64,000 nucleotides of DNA from Ardenticatenaceae bacterium (GCA_011525915.1 WYBM01000026.1:1-64000); one strand, 5' to 3'; shown: positions 46,358 to 56,722, counted from the stretch's first letter. The notes: generated by a model not told the origin, from the letters alone. Numbers and translations: made by a program.

Positions 46358-47449
46358 TCATGATTCAGGCGGTTGTGACGTTAAGTTTGTTCTTGTGCTG
46401 AGCCATACCAGCAAGCTTAAGACGGCCGTCACCAACAGCAGCCACACCGCAATTTTTAGCAGGCGATTCTCCAGCAGCACCGCCACCAACCCAAAACCCA
46501 ACGCCATCACATAATAGCCCAGAACAATCCAACGTGTAGGCAACCCCCTGTCCACCAGGCGGAAGTGCAGGTGCCCCCGATCTCCCTGGTAAGGATGTTG
46601 GCCGCGCCGGACGCGGTCAAATATCAGCCAGGCGCCATCGAGAATAGGGATGGCCATCACCAACAGTGCCGTAGACAGTTTGGCCGGCGAGAGGATAGAG
46701 AGCGTAGCCAGGTTATACCCCAACACCCAGGCTCCAGCCGTGCCCAAAAAAATAGTGGCTGGCGAAAAGTTAAAGAGCAGAAACCCTAATAAAGCGCCAG
46801 ACAACGCCAGGGGAATTAAGGGAACCGTTGTCTGGTCAAGCCGATAACCGTGCCAGGCAAAAAAGAGGGCCGCAATGGCGCCCACACCGGCTGCCAACCC
46901 ATCCAACCCATCCAGCCAATTTACGGCGTTAATCATGCCCATCACCCAGAGCAGGGTGATCACAAACACCACCGGCCGCCAGATGATCACCAGGTTAAGC
47001 TGGGGATCATAGTCAAAGAGCCAGTCCAACACCCCCCACGTCCAGATGGTGGGATCAGGCAGGGGGTTGGTGAACCGTTCAATGAAGATGATGTGGCTGA
47101 TAGCCAGCGCCGCCCCTAGAAACTGGCAGGCAAACTGCCAGCGAGGGGGCAGATCATAACGATCATCCAGCAAGCCACAGAGAAACATCACGGCCGTACC
47201 CAACACCACCCCTCGTAAGCGCAAGGCGTCTTGGGCATCGGTAGGTGGCAGCAGCCAGTAGACCAGCATAATACCGGCCAGGTACCCTAAAAGCACTGGA
47301 ATACCACCCAGCTTGGGAACACGGCCGTGATGCTTTCGCCTGCCGCCCGGTTGGGCCACAACCTGCAAACGAAGCGACAATCGCCTGGCCAAAGGGGTAA
47401 AGAGAACGGCCGTCATCAACGCCGCTACAAACGTCACTACATAAACCAT
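46358..47449 (-). CDS. MraY/WecA-family polyprenyl-phosphate sugar-1-phosphate transferase
   Basis: A 363-residue protein with about ten membrane spans that transfers a HexNAc-1-phosphate from a UDP sugar to undecaprenyl phosphate. Marks are GRRKHHGRVPKLGGIPVLLG, CGLLDDRYDLPP, AVNWLDGLDGLAAG and GDRGHLHFRLVDRG. The last fits WecA/TagO better than MraY. It probably starts glycan or teichoic-type polymer synthesis. The ATG at 47449 begins at the first span; the frame can extend to 47503. It follows upp closely. Confidence 0.9.
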   Translation of the reverse strand: MVYVVTFVAALMTAVLFTPLARRLSLRLQVVAQPGGRRKHHGRVPKLGGIPVLLGYLAGIMLVYWLLPPTDAQDALRLRGVVLGTAVMFLCGLLDDRYDLPPRWQFACQFLGAALAISHIIFIERFTNPLPDPTIWTWGVLDWLFDYDPQLNLVIIWRPVVFVITLLWVMGMINAVNWLDGLDGLAAGVGAIAALFFAWHGYRLDQTTVPLIPLALSGALLGFLLFNFSPATIFLGTAGAWVLGYNLATLSILSPAKLSTALLVMAIPILDGAWLIFDRVRRGQHPYQGDRGHLHFRLVDRGLPTRWIVLGYYVMALGFGLVAVLLENRLLKIAVWLLLVTAVLSLLVWLSTRTNLTSQPPES

Positions 47450-47514
47450 GACTGTGATGAAGTGAAGGAATGAGCCGACACTCACGCGTGCCTGCACACC
47501 CACCCCTCACCCCT

Positions 47515-48135
47515 CTACCCGGTGCCGAATTGGCGGTCGCCGGCGTCGCCCAGGCCGGGCACAATAAAGCCGATGTCGTTTAGATGTGCATCAATCTGGG
47601 CAATGTGAATGGGCACATCGGGGTGCGCGGTGTGCAAGGCACGAATCCCTTCCGGGGCGGCCAGTAACCCCACAAATTTGATGCGTTGTGCCCCCCAATT
47701 TTTCAGAATATCCACGGTAGCAATGGCCGAGCCACCTGTAGCCAGCATGGGGTCTAACACCAGGCATACTTGCACGGTGGGGCTGGTAGGCAGCTTGTTG
47801 TAATAAGATACCGGCATCAGGGTTTCTTCGTCACGGTACAGGCCAATGTGCCACACTTCAGCGCCAGGCATCATTTCCCAAATGCCGTGTACCATGCCCA
47901 GCCCGGCCCGCAAAATAGGGATAAGCCCAATTTGTTCGCTTAGTTCGCGGCCCACGGCCGTGCCCATAGGCGTCGTTACCGTCTTTTCCCGGGTCAACAG
48001 GTCAGACGTCGCCTCATAACACAACAACATGGTCACTTCCCGTATCAATTCCCGAAACTTCTTTGGTTTGGTATCTACGTCTCGCATAAGCGTCAGCTTG
48101 TGCTTCACCAGGGGATGTTTTGATTCAAAAACCAT
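47515..48135 (-). CDS. upp: Uracil phosphoribosyltransferase
   Basis: The 206-residue pyrimidine salvage enzyme making UMP from uracil and PRPP. The PRPP loop is [13 protein letters not shown]; the uracil-binding end is [19 protein letters not shown]. The N terminus [20 protein letters not shown] is typical. The wecA-like gene follows at once, so the two probably share a transcript. Divergent from ruvB. Confidence 0.97.
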   Translation of the reverse strand: MVFESKHPLVKHKLTLMRDVDTKPKKFRELIREVTMLLCYEATSDLLTREKTVTTPMGTAVGRELSEQIGLIPILRAGLGMVHGIWEMMPGAEVWHIGLYRDEETLMPVSYYNKLPTSPTVQVCLVLDPMLATGGSAIATVDILKNWGAQRIKFVGLLAAPEGIRALHTAHPDVPIHIAQIDAHLNDIGFIVPGLGDAGDRQFGTG

Positions 48136-48182
48136 CGTTTGCCTCCTCTTGCCTTTTCCAAATTGTATCTAACCTGGGGCAC

Positions 48183-48216
48183 ATTGCGTATGGCTTCTGG
48201 GTATAAACTACGCAAT
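48183..48216. promoter_or_regulatory. Inverted repeat upstream of ruvB and upp
   Basis: ATTGCGTA (48183-48190) and TACGCAAT (48209-48216) are perfect inverted arms, 18 bases apart, in the divergent gap. A TATAAT at 48232-48237 lies just downstream on the ruvB side, without a clear -35. Candidate operator. Confidence 0.35.
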
Positions 48217-48271
48217 ACGCCTTACCTATCGTATAATCCCATGCAAACATGGCTCAGGCAACACACGACTT

Positions 48272-49333
48272 ATGACCGATAAACCAACGCCAGAGAGGCA
48301 TATCTCCGGGCAAAAAAAAGTGGAAGACCAGCGTCTGGATGGCCTGCTGCGCCCCCAACGGTTGGACGAGTTCACCGGCCAGGAGAAGCTCAAAACCAAC
48401 CTGACGATCCTGATCGAAGCCGCCAAAGGACGCCAGGAGTCCCTGGACCATATCTTGTTTCATGGCCCCCCAGGTCTGGGTAAGACAACATTAGCCCACG
48501 TGGTGGCCAATGAAATGAACGTCAATATCCGTATTACAGCCGGGCCAGCCATTGAGCGTGCCGGTGATCTGGCAGCCATTCTGACCAACCTGCGTGCAGG
48601 TGATATTTTGTTCATAGACGAGGTACACCGGTTGGGGCGGGCCGTCGAAGAGATCCTCTACCCGGCCATGGAGGATTTTGTACTGGACATTGTCGTGGGT
48701 AAAGGACCAGGGGCTAAAAATGTGCGGCTGAAGCTGCCTCGCTTTACAGTCATCGGCGCCACGACCCGGTTGGCCTTGTTAACTGCCCCCCTGCGCGCCC
48801 GCTTTGGCGCGCAGTATCGTATGGATTTTTATGAGTTAGCCGCCGTTGAAAGCATTGTCACCCGCGGCGCCAGCATTTTAGGCGTGGTCATTGAACCTGA
48901 AGGGGCGACAGAAATTGCCCTGCGTTCGCGGGGAACACCGCGGGTAGCGTTGCGCCTGCTGCGGCGGGTGCGGGATTATGTGCAGGTGCGGGCTGATGGG
49001 CAAATTACCAAAGATACGGCCGTGGCCGCGCTTAATCTGCTGGAAATTGATGAACTGGGGCTGGATGATCTTGACCGGCGGGTTTTGCTGACCATCATTG
49101 AAAAGTTCGGTGGCGGGCCGGTGGGGTTAGACACCATTGCCGCGTCTATCAGCGAAGAGTCTGACACCATCATGGATGTGGTAGAACCCTACTTGCTGCA
49201 ATTAGGCTTTTTGGAGCGCACCGCTCGCGGCCGTGTAGGCACCCCTCATGCCTATCGGCACCTGAATATTCCCGTGCAGGCCGCTGCATCAGACAAGCCG
49301 CTGCAGCCGGGGTTATTTTCAAACACCCAATGA
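48272..49333 (+). CDS. ruvB: Holliday junction branch migration ATPase RuvB
   Basis: 353 residues. AAA+ motor with Walker A GPPGLGKT, Walker [11 protein letters not shown] and sensor 1 [18 protein letters not shown], followed by the winged-helix domain ([13 protein letters not shown]). With RuvA it drives branch migration in recombination and repair. ruvA and ruvC are not in the window. A DUF2905 gene follows after 18 bases, a pairing often seen in bacteria. Confidence 0.98.
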   Translation: MTDKPTPERHISGQKKVEDQRLDGLLRPQRLDEFTGQEKLKTNLTILIEAAKGRQESLDHILFHGPPGLGKTTLAHVVANEMNVNIRITAGPAIERAGDLAAILTNLRAGDILFIDEVHRLGRAVEEILYPAMEDFVLDIVVGKGPGAKNVRLKLPRFTVIGATTRLALLTAPLRARFGAQYRMDFYELAAVESIVTRGASILGVVIEPEGATEIALRSRGTPRVALRLLRRVRDYVQVRADGQITKDTAVAALNLLEIDELGLDDLDRRVLLTIIEKFGGGPVGLDTIAASISEESDTIMDVVEPYLLQLGFLERTARGRVGTPHAYRHLNIPVQAAASDKPLQPGLFSNTQ

Positions 49334-49351
49334 GTACCTTATGAGGATATC

Positions 49352-49576
49352 ATGGTTGAGTTTGCACGTTTACTGGTTATCATTGGCCTGGCAATAACGT
49401 TCAGCGGCATTGTGATCCTGGTGGCGGTCAAGTTATTCCCTGACCTTCATGAGATGCCGGGCACCTTTAGCTACGAAGGGGAAAACTTTACTATCTATTT
49501 CCCCCTGGGAGCGATGATTTTAATCAGCTTATTAGGGACAATCTTGCTCAACATTATCATGCGCATCTTTCGTTGA
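49352..49576 (+). CDS. DUF2905 family membrane protein
   Basis: A 74-residue protein with two spans separated by the family segment LHEMPGTFSYEGENFTIYFP. Function unknown. It often follows ruvB, as here. GAGGAT precedes the ATG. Confidence 0.9.
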   Translation: MVEFARLLVIIGLAITFSGIVILVAVKLFPDLHEMPGTFSYEGENFTIYFPLGAMILISLLGTILLNIIMRIFR

Positions 49577-49601
49577 CCAATCCGTGCCCCTGTTTTATAA
49601 T
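49573..49601 (+). promoter_or_regulatory. Sigma-70-type promoter upstream of the CNNM pair
   Basis: TTGACC (49573-49578), a 17-base spacer and TATAAT (49596-49601). The -35 overlaps the stop codon of the DUF2905 gene. The start point would be near 49608, giving a leader of about 270 bases. Confidence 0.7.
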
Positions 49602-49880
49602 TCGAGCGACCCATTTTGAGGTCAAAACAAACAAATTTGCAATGACCATATCTAGTCACCATAAGACCCAAAACATGAACATTCAGCATGGGCAGGGGAG
49701 ACGGGCACTTTGACGGAATCTAGCTCAGACCCGCCTGACCCTGATCAGCACCCCCCTCCTCCTTCATCAGTTTCATATAACATCCCCGGGGTAAGCGGTT
49801 GGCCATCACCCACGGGTAATTTTGTCTATGCACACTGCCTGGCAACGGCCGTGTAGCCTATACAACCTGCATTTGATTCA
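49577..49880. other. Leader region before the CNNM genes
   Basis: 304 bases. Apart from the promoter, it holds a possible 48-codon frame from a TTG at 49710 to 49856 behind GGGGAG (MTESSSDPPDPDQHPPPPSS and on), of unknown value, and one ACGGCCGT at 49845. I looked for the M-box magnesium riboswitch and did not see its conserved core. Confidence 0.4.
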
Positions 49881-51290
49881 ATGTTTGCAACTGTAATCAC
49901 CATTCTCGCCGTTGTTTCCCTGTGCATCTTCTTTAACGCACTTTACGTGGCTGCCGAATTTGCTACCGTCTCTGCCCGGCGTACACGCGTCAGTCAGCTT
50001 GCCGGGCAGGGCAACCGTATGGCCCAACTGTTACACCCCATTGTCGAAGACCGCAAAAGATTAGATAACTACGTGGCCACCTGCCAGATTGGCATTACCA
50101 TTTCTTCACTGGTGGTGGGCGCTTATGGGCAAAACGTCATCGCCCATGCCCTGGAAGGGCCGCTGACACCATTGTTCACCGTGATCGAGCCGCTGGCCAG
50201 CCGCCTGGGCCTGGCCGCTTCCGATACCTTTGCGGAAGCGACGGCTGAGACTGTGGCCATCATTATCGTCCTGGCCCTGATCACCACCTTGCAGGTCATT
50301 TTAGGCGAACTGTTTCCCAAATCTGTGGCCATCCAATACCCAGAGAAGCTGGCTTCAGCCTGGTTCATCATCGGCCCGATGCTGGTTTCGCGTGCGCTGT
50401 TTACGCCGCTTATCTGGCTGTTTAACGGCAGCGGCAACCTGATTCTGCGCCTGATGGGGCGTGACTTCAAAGAAAAGGGGGCGCATGCCCATTCGCCTCA
50501 GGAAATTGAACTGCTGGTGACAGAAAGCCACGAAAGCGGCCTGCTGGATGATGAAGAGCGGCGTATGTTACGGAATGCGTTTCGCCTGCGTAATCTCACC
50601 GCCCGGCAGGTGATGGTCCATCGTACCAAGATCGTGTCTGCACCGGCTCATACCACGGTGGTAGACCTGATGCGTATGGCCATTGAGGCCGGCTATTCGC
50701 GCATTCCCATTTACCAGGATTCTATCGATGATGTGGTTGGTTTTGCGCATGTGAAGGATTTATTCCGGCTGCACGTGGAGGGGGAAACGACCGTTAAAAG
50801 CGTCTTGCGCGAAGTGGTGTATGTGCCAGAAACCATGCCGGTGGTGGCTGTGTGGCGGCGTTTAAATGCCCGCCGTAAATACCTGGCCATTGTGTTCGAT
50901 GAATACGGCGGCACCGCCGGGCTCATCACCTTTGAAGATTTGATCGAAGAAGTATTTGGTGAATTACAAGATGAATTTGACGACGAGATGGCCCCTTACG
51001 CCCGTGATAAAGAGGGACAGATTTACTTGCGTGGTGATTTATTGGTGGCCGATGTGAATGAGTATTGGGAAGTAAACTTGCCGGAAGAGACGGCCGATAC
51101 CCTCAGTGGCCTTATCTTTAGTGAGTTGGAACGCAAGCCGCAGATGGGTGATGAGGTAACATTTGGCAATGTCACCCTGCGCGTGGAGGCCATGGAAGAC
51201 CAGGCAGTCTCAGAAATTTCGCTGCGTTTGCCCCAAGAAACCGGCGACGAAACCGCGTTCATTGAGTGGGAGGCCGCTGATCATGAGTAA
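49881..51290 (+). CDS. CNNM/CorC-type transporter, first copy
   Basis: A 469-residue protein: CNNM (DUF21) membrane domain of four spans, opening FFNALYVAAEFATVSARRTR; a CBS pair (about 215-335, VMVHRTKIVSAPAHTTVVDL); then a CorC/HlyC C-terminal domain (FDEYGGTAGLITFEDLIEEV). Family members transport or regulate Mg2+ or Co2+; some are annotated hemolysins for historical reasons. It overlaps the next, paralogous gene by 8 bases. Confidence 0.93.
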   Translation: MFATVITILAVVSLCIFFNALYVAAEFATVSARRTRVSQLAGQGNRMAQLLHPIVEDRKRLDNYVATCQIGITISSLVVGAYGQNVIAHALEGPLTPLFTVIEPLASRLGLAASDTFAEATAETVAIIIVLALITTLQVILGELFPKSVAIQYPEKLASAWFIIGPMLVSRALFTPLIWLFNGSGNLILRLMGRDFKEKGAHAHSPQEIELLVTESHESGLLDDEERRMLRNAFRLRNLTARQVMVHRTKIVSAPAHTTVVDLMRMAIEAGYSRIPIYQDSIDDVVGFAHVKDLFRLHVEGETTVKSVLREVVYVPETMPVVAVWRRLNARRKYLAIVFDEYGGTAGLITFEDLIEEVFGELQDEFDDEMAPYARDKEGQIYLRGDLLVADVNEYWEVNLPEETADTLSGLIFSELERKPQMGDEVTFGNVTLRVEAMEDQAVSEISLRLPQETGDETAFIEWEAADHE

Positions 51291-52710
51291 ACTTTTCCTG
51301 CTCACACTTACACTTCCGGCGGTCAGTGTTATGATGTCCGTAGCCGGAGCACCAACCCAGGAAGAGGGGGTCAGCACCGGTTTCTGGCTGCTGACCATTG
51401 CGGTCATTCTCTTTTTTGTACTGCTAAATGGCATTTACGTGGCCGCCGAGTTTTCGATCATCGGTGTGCGGGCGACGCAGTTAGAACAGATGGTGGACCA
51501 GGGCCACGGCCGTGCGCGCTCCGTTTTGGTCATTCTAAATTCCCGCGAAAAACAAGACAGCTACATCGCCACGGCTCAACTGGGCATTACCATCGCTTCG
51601 CTGGCGCTGGCCATGGTAGGCGAGCCGCGCATTGCCCATATCATCGAGCCGTGGTTAGCCCAATGGGACTTCTCGCCAGAAGTCGTAGAGACCATAGGCT
51701 ACTTTGTGGCCCTGGGAATCCTTACGTACCTGCATGTGGTTCTGGGTGAGATGGTGCCCAAGTCTCTGGCGCTAACCGATGCCCCTAAAATGGTCCTGTG
51801 GCTGGCCCGTCCCATGCAGATATCTCATATGATTCTTGAACACCCTGTCAGGGCCTTAAACCGCGTAGGGCTGTGGCTGCTGCACCTGTTTCGCATCCCA
51901 CCCGCCGAAGGCCATGCCCGCATCAGCTCGCCGGAAGAGATCGAATTGATCGTCACCGAAAGCACCGAAGGCGGCCTGCTCAACGAAGAAGAGCAGGAGA
52001 TGATCCTCAACATTTTTGAGTTCAGCGAACGCACCGTAGGGCAAGTGATGACACCACGCACCAAAGTACAGGCCATTCCCTATGATGTATCGCGGGAAAC
52101 CGTGTTTAAAATAGTGACCGAAAGCCGCCACAGCCGCTTTCCGGTGTATGTGAAGGACCGTGACCATATCATCGGCATCTTGCATTTAAAAGACCTGATT
52201 CGCCAGGCCGTCGATGCCCCCGGTCGGTTTAATTTGCGCTCTATTTTGCGGGCCGCCCCCGCCGTGCCTGAGGACTTACCCGTGGAAACCCTGCTGGCAG
52301 CTTTTAAACGGCAGCGGCTGCATATGGCTGTGGTGCTAGATGAGTTTGGCGGGATGGCCGGGGTGGTAACCTTGGAAGACCTGGTAGAAGAGGTGGTGGG
52401 TGAAGTGCGTGACGAATTTGACCAGGAGAAAGAGCCTTTTATGGAAATTGGCCCCGGCGTTGTAGAAGTTGCCGGGGATTACCTGTTAGATGATTTTGAC
52501 GAAGGCTTCTGGGGGAATGAAATGGCACTGCCTGATGTCGATACGGTGGGGGGGCTGGCCATCACCATTCTAGGGCGGCCACCACAGGTGGGTGATGAAA
52601 TGGTATTTAATAATACCGTTCATCTGAAAGTGCTGGCCGTTGACCGCCGTGCCATTTCACGTCTGCGCATCGAGTTCCCCACACCGGGGCAGGATGACAG
52701 CCAACGGTAG
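51283..52710 (+). CDS. CNNM/CorC-type transporter, second copy
   Basis: 475 residues, with the same order as the preceding gene: hydrophobic leader, CNNM domain (NGIYVAAEFSIIGVRATQLE), CBS pair (VMTPRTKVQAIPYDVSRETV), CorC/HlyC (LDEFGGMAGVVTLEDLVEEV). The ATG at 51283 lies inside the end of the first copy, so translation is coupled. Tandem paralogues of this family often form heteromers; that is inference here. Confidence 0.93.
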   Translation: MSKLFLLTLTLPAVSVMMSVAGAPTQEEGVSTGFWLLTIAVILFFVLLNGIYVAAEFSIIGVRATQLEQMVDQGHGRARSVLVILNSREKQDSYIATAQLGITIASLALAMVGEPRIAHIIEPWLAQWDFSPEVVETIGYFVALGILTYLHVVLGEMVPKSLALTDAPKMVLWLARPMQISHMILEHPVRALNRVGLWLLHLFRIPPAEGHARISSPEEIELIVTESTEGGLLNEEEQEMILNIFEFSERTVGQVMTPRTKVQAIPYDVSRETVFKIVTESRHSRFPVYVKDRDHIIGILHLKDLIRQAVDAPGRFNLRSILRAAPAVPEDLPVETLLAAFKRQRLHMAVVLDEFGGMAGVVTLEDLVEEVVGEVRDEFDQEKEPFMEIGPGVVEVAGDYLLDDFDEGFWGNEMALPDVDTVGGLAITILGRPPQVGDEMVFNNTVHLKVLAVDRRAISRLRIEFPTPGQDDSQR

Positions 52711-52731
52711 GTTTAGGCGCACCTTTACCGG

Positions 52732-54237
52732 TTAAAGCCTATAGAGCTCCCCAAATTTACGGGTGGCATAGCGCATAAATGCGTGGGGCGTAAGCGGTTG
52801 GCCGGTGGCGCGCTGGACAAGCTCGGCCGGGGTATATTTACGGCCGTGCTGATGTATATTTTCTCGCAGCCAGGCCACCAATGAAGCAGGGTCACCTTGG
52901 GCCATGTCTTCGGCAATTGCCGGGTTTTGTGCCGTCATCGCTTCGTAAAACTGGGCCGCATACAAATTACCCAACGCATATGTGGGAAAATAGCCAAAGC
53001 CGGGGCGCGTCCAATGAACGTCTTGCAGGCAGCCCAATGCGTTGGTGGGGGGCGTCACGCCCAACAATGCCTGCATCTTGTCGTTCCAGGCTGTTGGCAA
53101 ATCGGCCACTTTCAGATCCCCTTCCAGCATGGCCTGTTCCAATTCAAAGCGCAAAATGATGTGGAAGTTGTACGTAAGTTCGTCTGCTTCCACACGAATG
53201 TAAGAAGGCTGCACCTTGTTGACGGCGCGGTAAAACGCCACGGCCGTAGCACCGCCCAACTGCTGGGGGAACAACCCTTGCAGCCGGGGGAAATGTGCCT
53301 GCCAAAAGCCTAGACTGCGCCCAACAATGTTTTCGATCATGCGTGACTGCGATTCGTGAATGCCGGAAGATGTACCCCGCGCCAACGGCGTGCGGGCCAG
53401 ACCGGGGTCTGTACCTTGCTCATACATGGCGTGCCCCGCTTCGTGCAGGGTACCAAACAAGGCTGCATTCAGGAAGCCTGGGTTCCAGCGGGTGGTGATG
53501 CGGGCATCATCACGGCTGAAGCTGGTGGCAAAAGGGTGCACCACCGTGCCCAGGTGCCCGCGGCTAAAATCATACCCAACGGCCGTGGCAATGTAGTTGG
53601 CAAACTCCTGCTGTTTGTTCACCGGAAAATGCTGGTGCAGTATGCGGTTGTCCACAGCATCTGGCTGTTCCGCGATGGCTGCCAGCAACGGTTTTAACCC
53701 TTCTTTGAGCACCTGGAAAATAGAATGCACCTCCGCCGTTTTCATGCCATGTTCAAACTTGTCCAGCAGCGGATCATACTTTTCATCTTCATAACCATAC
53801 AAGTCAGCCATTTCTTGAACCAGGGCAATGACTTGTTCCAGGTGTGGTTGAAAGTGGGCAAAGTCATTGTTGGCTCGGGCCTGCACCCAGGCCGGGTGTG
53901 CTTCACCGCTAACTTTGCTGACCCGCTGCACAAAGTCGTCCGGCAGTTTGCGTTCATCGGCATAGGCACGGCGCAAATACCGTATGAGGCTGGCCTCACG
54001 GCTGTGATAATCAACACCGTTTAATTCAGCCCCAGCCGCTTCAATCAATTCGCCCATTTCGTCAGAGGTAAAGATGTGGTGGCGTAGGCGGCGCAGGGTA
54101 GTCATTTGCTGTATGCGGGCTGTGTTGCCGGCCGCCGGCATATTGGTTTCTTTATCCCACGATAACACCTGGATGGCTTTTTCAATATCATGGGTTTCAT
54201 GCACTTTTTTAAGGAGGGTTTGATAGGGGTCGTTCAT
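52732..54237 (-). CDS. Carboxypeptidase Taq (M32 family)
   Basis: A 501-residue cytoplasmic zinc carboxypeptidase. The zinc motif is LHEAGHAMYEQG, with IHESQSRMIENIVGRS giving the third ligand, and the N terminus VLSWDKETNMPAAG is characteristic. The ATG at 54237 (MNDPYQTLLKK) matches family length; the frame could run to 54309. Convergent with the CNNM pair. Confidence 0.95.
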   Translation of the reverse strand: MNDPYQTLLKKVHETHDIEKAIQVLSWDKETNMPAAGNTARIQQMTTLRRLRHHIFTSDEMGELIEAAGAELNGVDYHSREASLIRYLRRAYADERKLPDDFVQRVSKVSGEAHPAWVQARANNDFAHFQPHLEQVIALVQEMADLYGYEDEKYDPLLDKFEHGMKTAEVHSIFQVLKEGLKPLLAAIAEQPDAVDNRILHQHFPVNKQQEFANYIATAVGYDFSRGHLGTVVHPFATSFSRDDARITTRWNPGFLNAALFGTLHEAGHAMYEQGTDPGLARTPLARGTSSGIHESQSRMIENIVGRSLGFWQAHFPRLQGLFPQQLGGATAVAFYRAVNKVQPSYIRVEADELTYNFHIILRFELEQAMLEGDLKVADLPTAWNDKMQALLGVTPPTNALGCLQDVHWTRPGFGYFPTYALGNLYAAQFYEAMTAQNPAIAEDMAQGDPASLVAWLRENIHQHGRKYTPAELVQRATGQPLTPHAFMRYATRKFGELYRL

Positions 54238-54317
54238 CAGACGCTTACTCCGGTTTATTGGGATGAAGCAGAGTATATCAAAAACGGCCGTTTTCCCCAG
54301 CTGGCCCAACCGCTGCT

Positions 54318-55097
54318 TTAAACTGCGTAAACCACCTGATGCTCACGGCGGAAAAAGTTAATGATGAGAACGATGACAACCACGGCCGTGATGGCAGCAG
54401 ACACCCAAGCGGCCGTAGCTACCAGAGGGATAGTGGCCTGTTTCACACCAATTCCGGCAAAAGCCCATACCAACACCAACAAGTAGGCTATATCACGACG
54501 CGTGATGGCGATAAGCAGGCCAATAACAACCCCTGCCGCCAGCATGATCCCTGTCCATATTTCTGGGGCAACCCCCCAGCCATTCCAGTTTACATAATCC
54601 AACAGGATAGTGATATTGGCAATGGCCGCCACCGTAATCCAGCCCAGATAAATACTAAAGGGTAAATGGACCAACCACTTTTCGGCGCGAGCCACGGCCG
54701 TTCTACCTGCGCCCAACTGCACGTAAATGCCAATCAATAAAAACAGCAACGTTAACATGACCACCACAGAAAGGGCAAACTGCTCATAATGCCAGCAGAA
54801 GATCCAGGCACTGTTAGCCGCCGAACTTAACACAAACAACCAACCGGTGCGGCGCAGCCGGGGGTTCTCCCTTTGGGAAGGGAGCAGTTGATAGATAGCG
54901 TAAGCAAACAGCGCCAGATAAATGACCCCCCAAATGGAGAAAACATAGGCAGCCGGCACAAAATATACATTAAAGCTGTCAGAGATCTCGCCCGTTGTCA
55001 AGCCGTTAAGAGGCAAGGCATTGGACAGCCCATTAACAATCACCGTGACGATAAGTGAAAGCAGTACGATGATTTGTCTGATCATATCTTTGTTCAT
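54318..55097 (-). CDS. TspO/MBR-related tryptophan-rich membrane protein
   Basis: A 259-residue protein with about seven spans, many Trp, and the opening NGLSNALPLNGLTTGEISDS, then FSIWGVIY and AWIFCWHYEQFALSVVVML. TspO relatives bind porphyrins and are linked to light or oxidative stress responses. This is the longer subgroup. It is divergent from a photolyase gene, with strong promoters facing both ways. Confidence 0.82.
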   Translation of the reverse strand: MNKDMIRQIIVLLSLIVTVIVNGLSNALPLNGLTTGEISDSFNVYFVPAAYVFSIWGVIYLALFAYAIYQLLPSQRENPRLRRTGWLFVLSSAANSAWIFCWHYEQFALSVVVMLTLLFLLIGIYVQLGAGRTAVARAEKWLVHLPFSIYLGWITVAAIANITILLDYVNWNGWGVAPEIWTGIMLAAGVVIGLLIAITRRDIAYLLVLVWAFAGIGVKQATIPLVATAAWVSAAITAVVVIVLIINFFRREHQVVYAV

Positions 55098-55187
55098 TAT
55101 GTTTGTCCTTTATTTATTCTTCAATCTGAAAACTGATAAATGGCCCCTCAATCAGGACACCAATATTCAACTTGCGTTAGTGATGTC

Positions 55188-55216
55188 AGTATACCGGTGA
55201 AATATAGTTTTGTCAA
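55188..55216 (-). promoter_or_regulatory. Promoter of the TspO-like gene
   Basis: Read on the minus strand: TTGACA (55216-55211), a 17-base spacer and TATACT (55193-55188). Near consensus. Confidence 0.75.
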
Positions 55217-55234
55217 CTATTTGTATAGTTTTTG

Positions 55235-55263
55235 TTGACTTAATTACCTTCTTTTGTTATAGT
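55235..55263 (+). promoter_or_regulatory. Promoter of the photolyase gene
   Basis: TTGACT (55235-55240), a 17-base spacer and TATAGT (55258-55263). Upstream lie two near-repeats, atagttttgtcaac at 55204 and atagtttttgttgac at 55225, and the inverted pair AACTAT-TTGT-ATAGTT, likely operator sites shared with the divergent promoter. Confidence 0.7.
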
Positions 55264-55288
55264 TCGTATAACTTTTAATAGGAGTGTA

Positions 55289-56722
55289 ATGATGCCTACG
55301 GCCGTGTGGTGGATACGCCGTGATCTACGTTTAACTGACAATCAAGCGCTGACGGCCGCCCTTCAGGTGGCTGATCAGGTCATTCCTCTCTTCATCCTTG
55401 ATCCCTTTTTTGACCGCTCCCCTTATGTGGCCGCAAAACGGCTGGCCTTTTTAGTGAGGGGTCTCCACGAACTGGACGCAGCTTTGCGTCAGCGTGGCAG
55501 CCGCCTTATCATCCGCCAGGGCAAACCAGTAGTCACGCTGGCCCAGTTGTTAGCCGAAACCGGCGCCCACACCATCTTTGCCGAGGCCGATTATTCCGCC
55601 TATGCCCGGCGGCGTGACAATGCCATAACAACGTCTTTACCCTTGAAACTGGTAGATGGGGTGGTGATACACCACCCTGAATCGGTTCATAAACAAGATG
55701 GCACGCCGTACACGGTGTTTACACCCTTTAAGAAAAATACCTGGCTGGCACGGCCGTTACCCCGTGCTGCCGACATCCTGCCTGCCCCGATGCACATCCC
55801 CACACCGCCAGAGCTTGCCAGCCTACCCATCCCCAGTGAACCTGACCTACCCCCTGACGTACCTTTCACCCCCGGCGAAGCCGAAGCCCAACGCCGCCTT
55901 GTTACCTTTACACATTCGCCCGCCCGCCAACCAGTGATCACCCATTACGCCGAAACCCGCAACAGCCTACACGAAGTGGGCAGCTCCTACCTTTCTCCCT
56001 ATCTGCGTTTTGGCATGATTTCGGCACGGCAGGCGGCGGTCGCTGCTTTGCAGGCTATGGCCGCTGCCCAGACACCAGACGCCAGGCAAGGAGCCGAAAC
56101 GTGGCTTAGCCAACTGGTGTGGCGTGACTTTTACACGGCCGTTTTGTATAACTTCCCATACGTCTCCAATAGCAGCTTTCGCCCGGCATACGATCATATT
56201 CAATGGCGTAACAACCCGGCGAACTTTGCCGCCTGGCAGGCCGGGCAGACTGGCTACCCGGTGGTCGATGCCGCCATGCGTCAGCTAACCCAAACCGGTT
56301 GGATGCCCAACCGCGCCCGTATGATCGTGGCTTCTTTTCTGGTAAAGGATTTGCTCATTGATTGGCGCTGGGGCGAGCGTTTTTTCAGGCAGCACTTGGT
56401 CGATGGCGACCCGGCCAACAACAATGGCGGCTGGCAGTGGACGGCCGGGACGGGCACCGACGCCGCCCCTTACTTTCGCATCTTTAACCCCATCAGCCAG
56501 AGTCAAAAGTTTGACACCGACGGCCGTTACCTCCATCGTTGGCTGCCGGAACTGGCAAACGTGCCCGCCAGGTACATCCACGCCCCCTGGCAAATGCCCC
56601 CTCTGGAACAGCAGCGCCGCGGTTTCCTCATCGGCCGTGATTATCCCCCGCCTCTTGTGGACCACGCGCAGGCTCGTGCCCGCACCCTGGCCGCTTACAG
56701 AGCCGCCCGTGGGACAACCTGA
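55289..56722 (+). CDS. phr: Deoxyribodipyrimidine photolyase
   Basis: A 477-residue class I CPD photolyase that repairs UV pyrimidine dimers with blue light. The N-terminal antenna domain begins [20 protein letters not shown]; the FAD domain has [39 protein letters not shown] and [25 protein letters not shown] lies just before ATGATG. The divergent TspO-like gene points to a light-stress unit. Confidence 0.97.
   Translation: MMPTAVWWIRRDLRLTDNQALTAALQVADQVIPLFILDPFFDRSPYVAAKRLAFLVRGLHELDAALRQRGSRLIIRQGKPVVTLAQLLAETGAHTIFAEADYSAYARRRDNAITTSLPLKLVDGVVIHHPESVHKQDGTPYTVFTPFKKNTWLARPLPRAADILPAPMHIPTPPELASLPIPSEPDLPPDVPFTPGEAEAQRRLVTFTHSPARQPVITHYAETRNSLHEVGSSYLSPYLRFGMISARQAAVAALQAMAAAQTPDARQGAETWLSQLVWRDFYTAVLYNFPYVSNSSFRPAYDHIQWRNNPANFAAWQAGQTGYPVVDAAMRQLTQTGWMPNRARMIVASFLVKDLLIDWRWGERFFRQHLVDGDPANNNGGWQWTAGTGTDAAPYFRIFNPISQSQKFDTDGRYLHRWLPELANVPARYIHAPWQMPPLEQQRRGFLIGRDYPPPLVDHAQARARTLAAYRAARGTT

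Noticed and set aside
49577-49880. M-box magnesium riboswitch before the CNNM genes
   Set aside because: The conserved core sequence of that riboswitch is not present.
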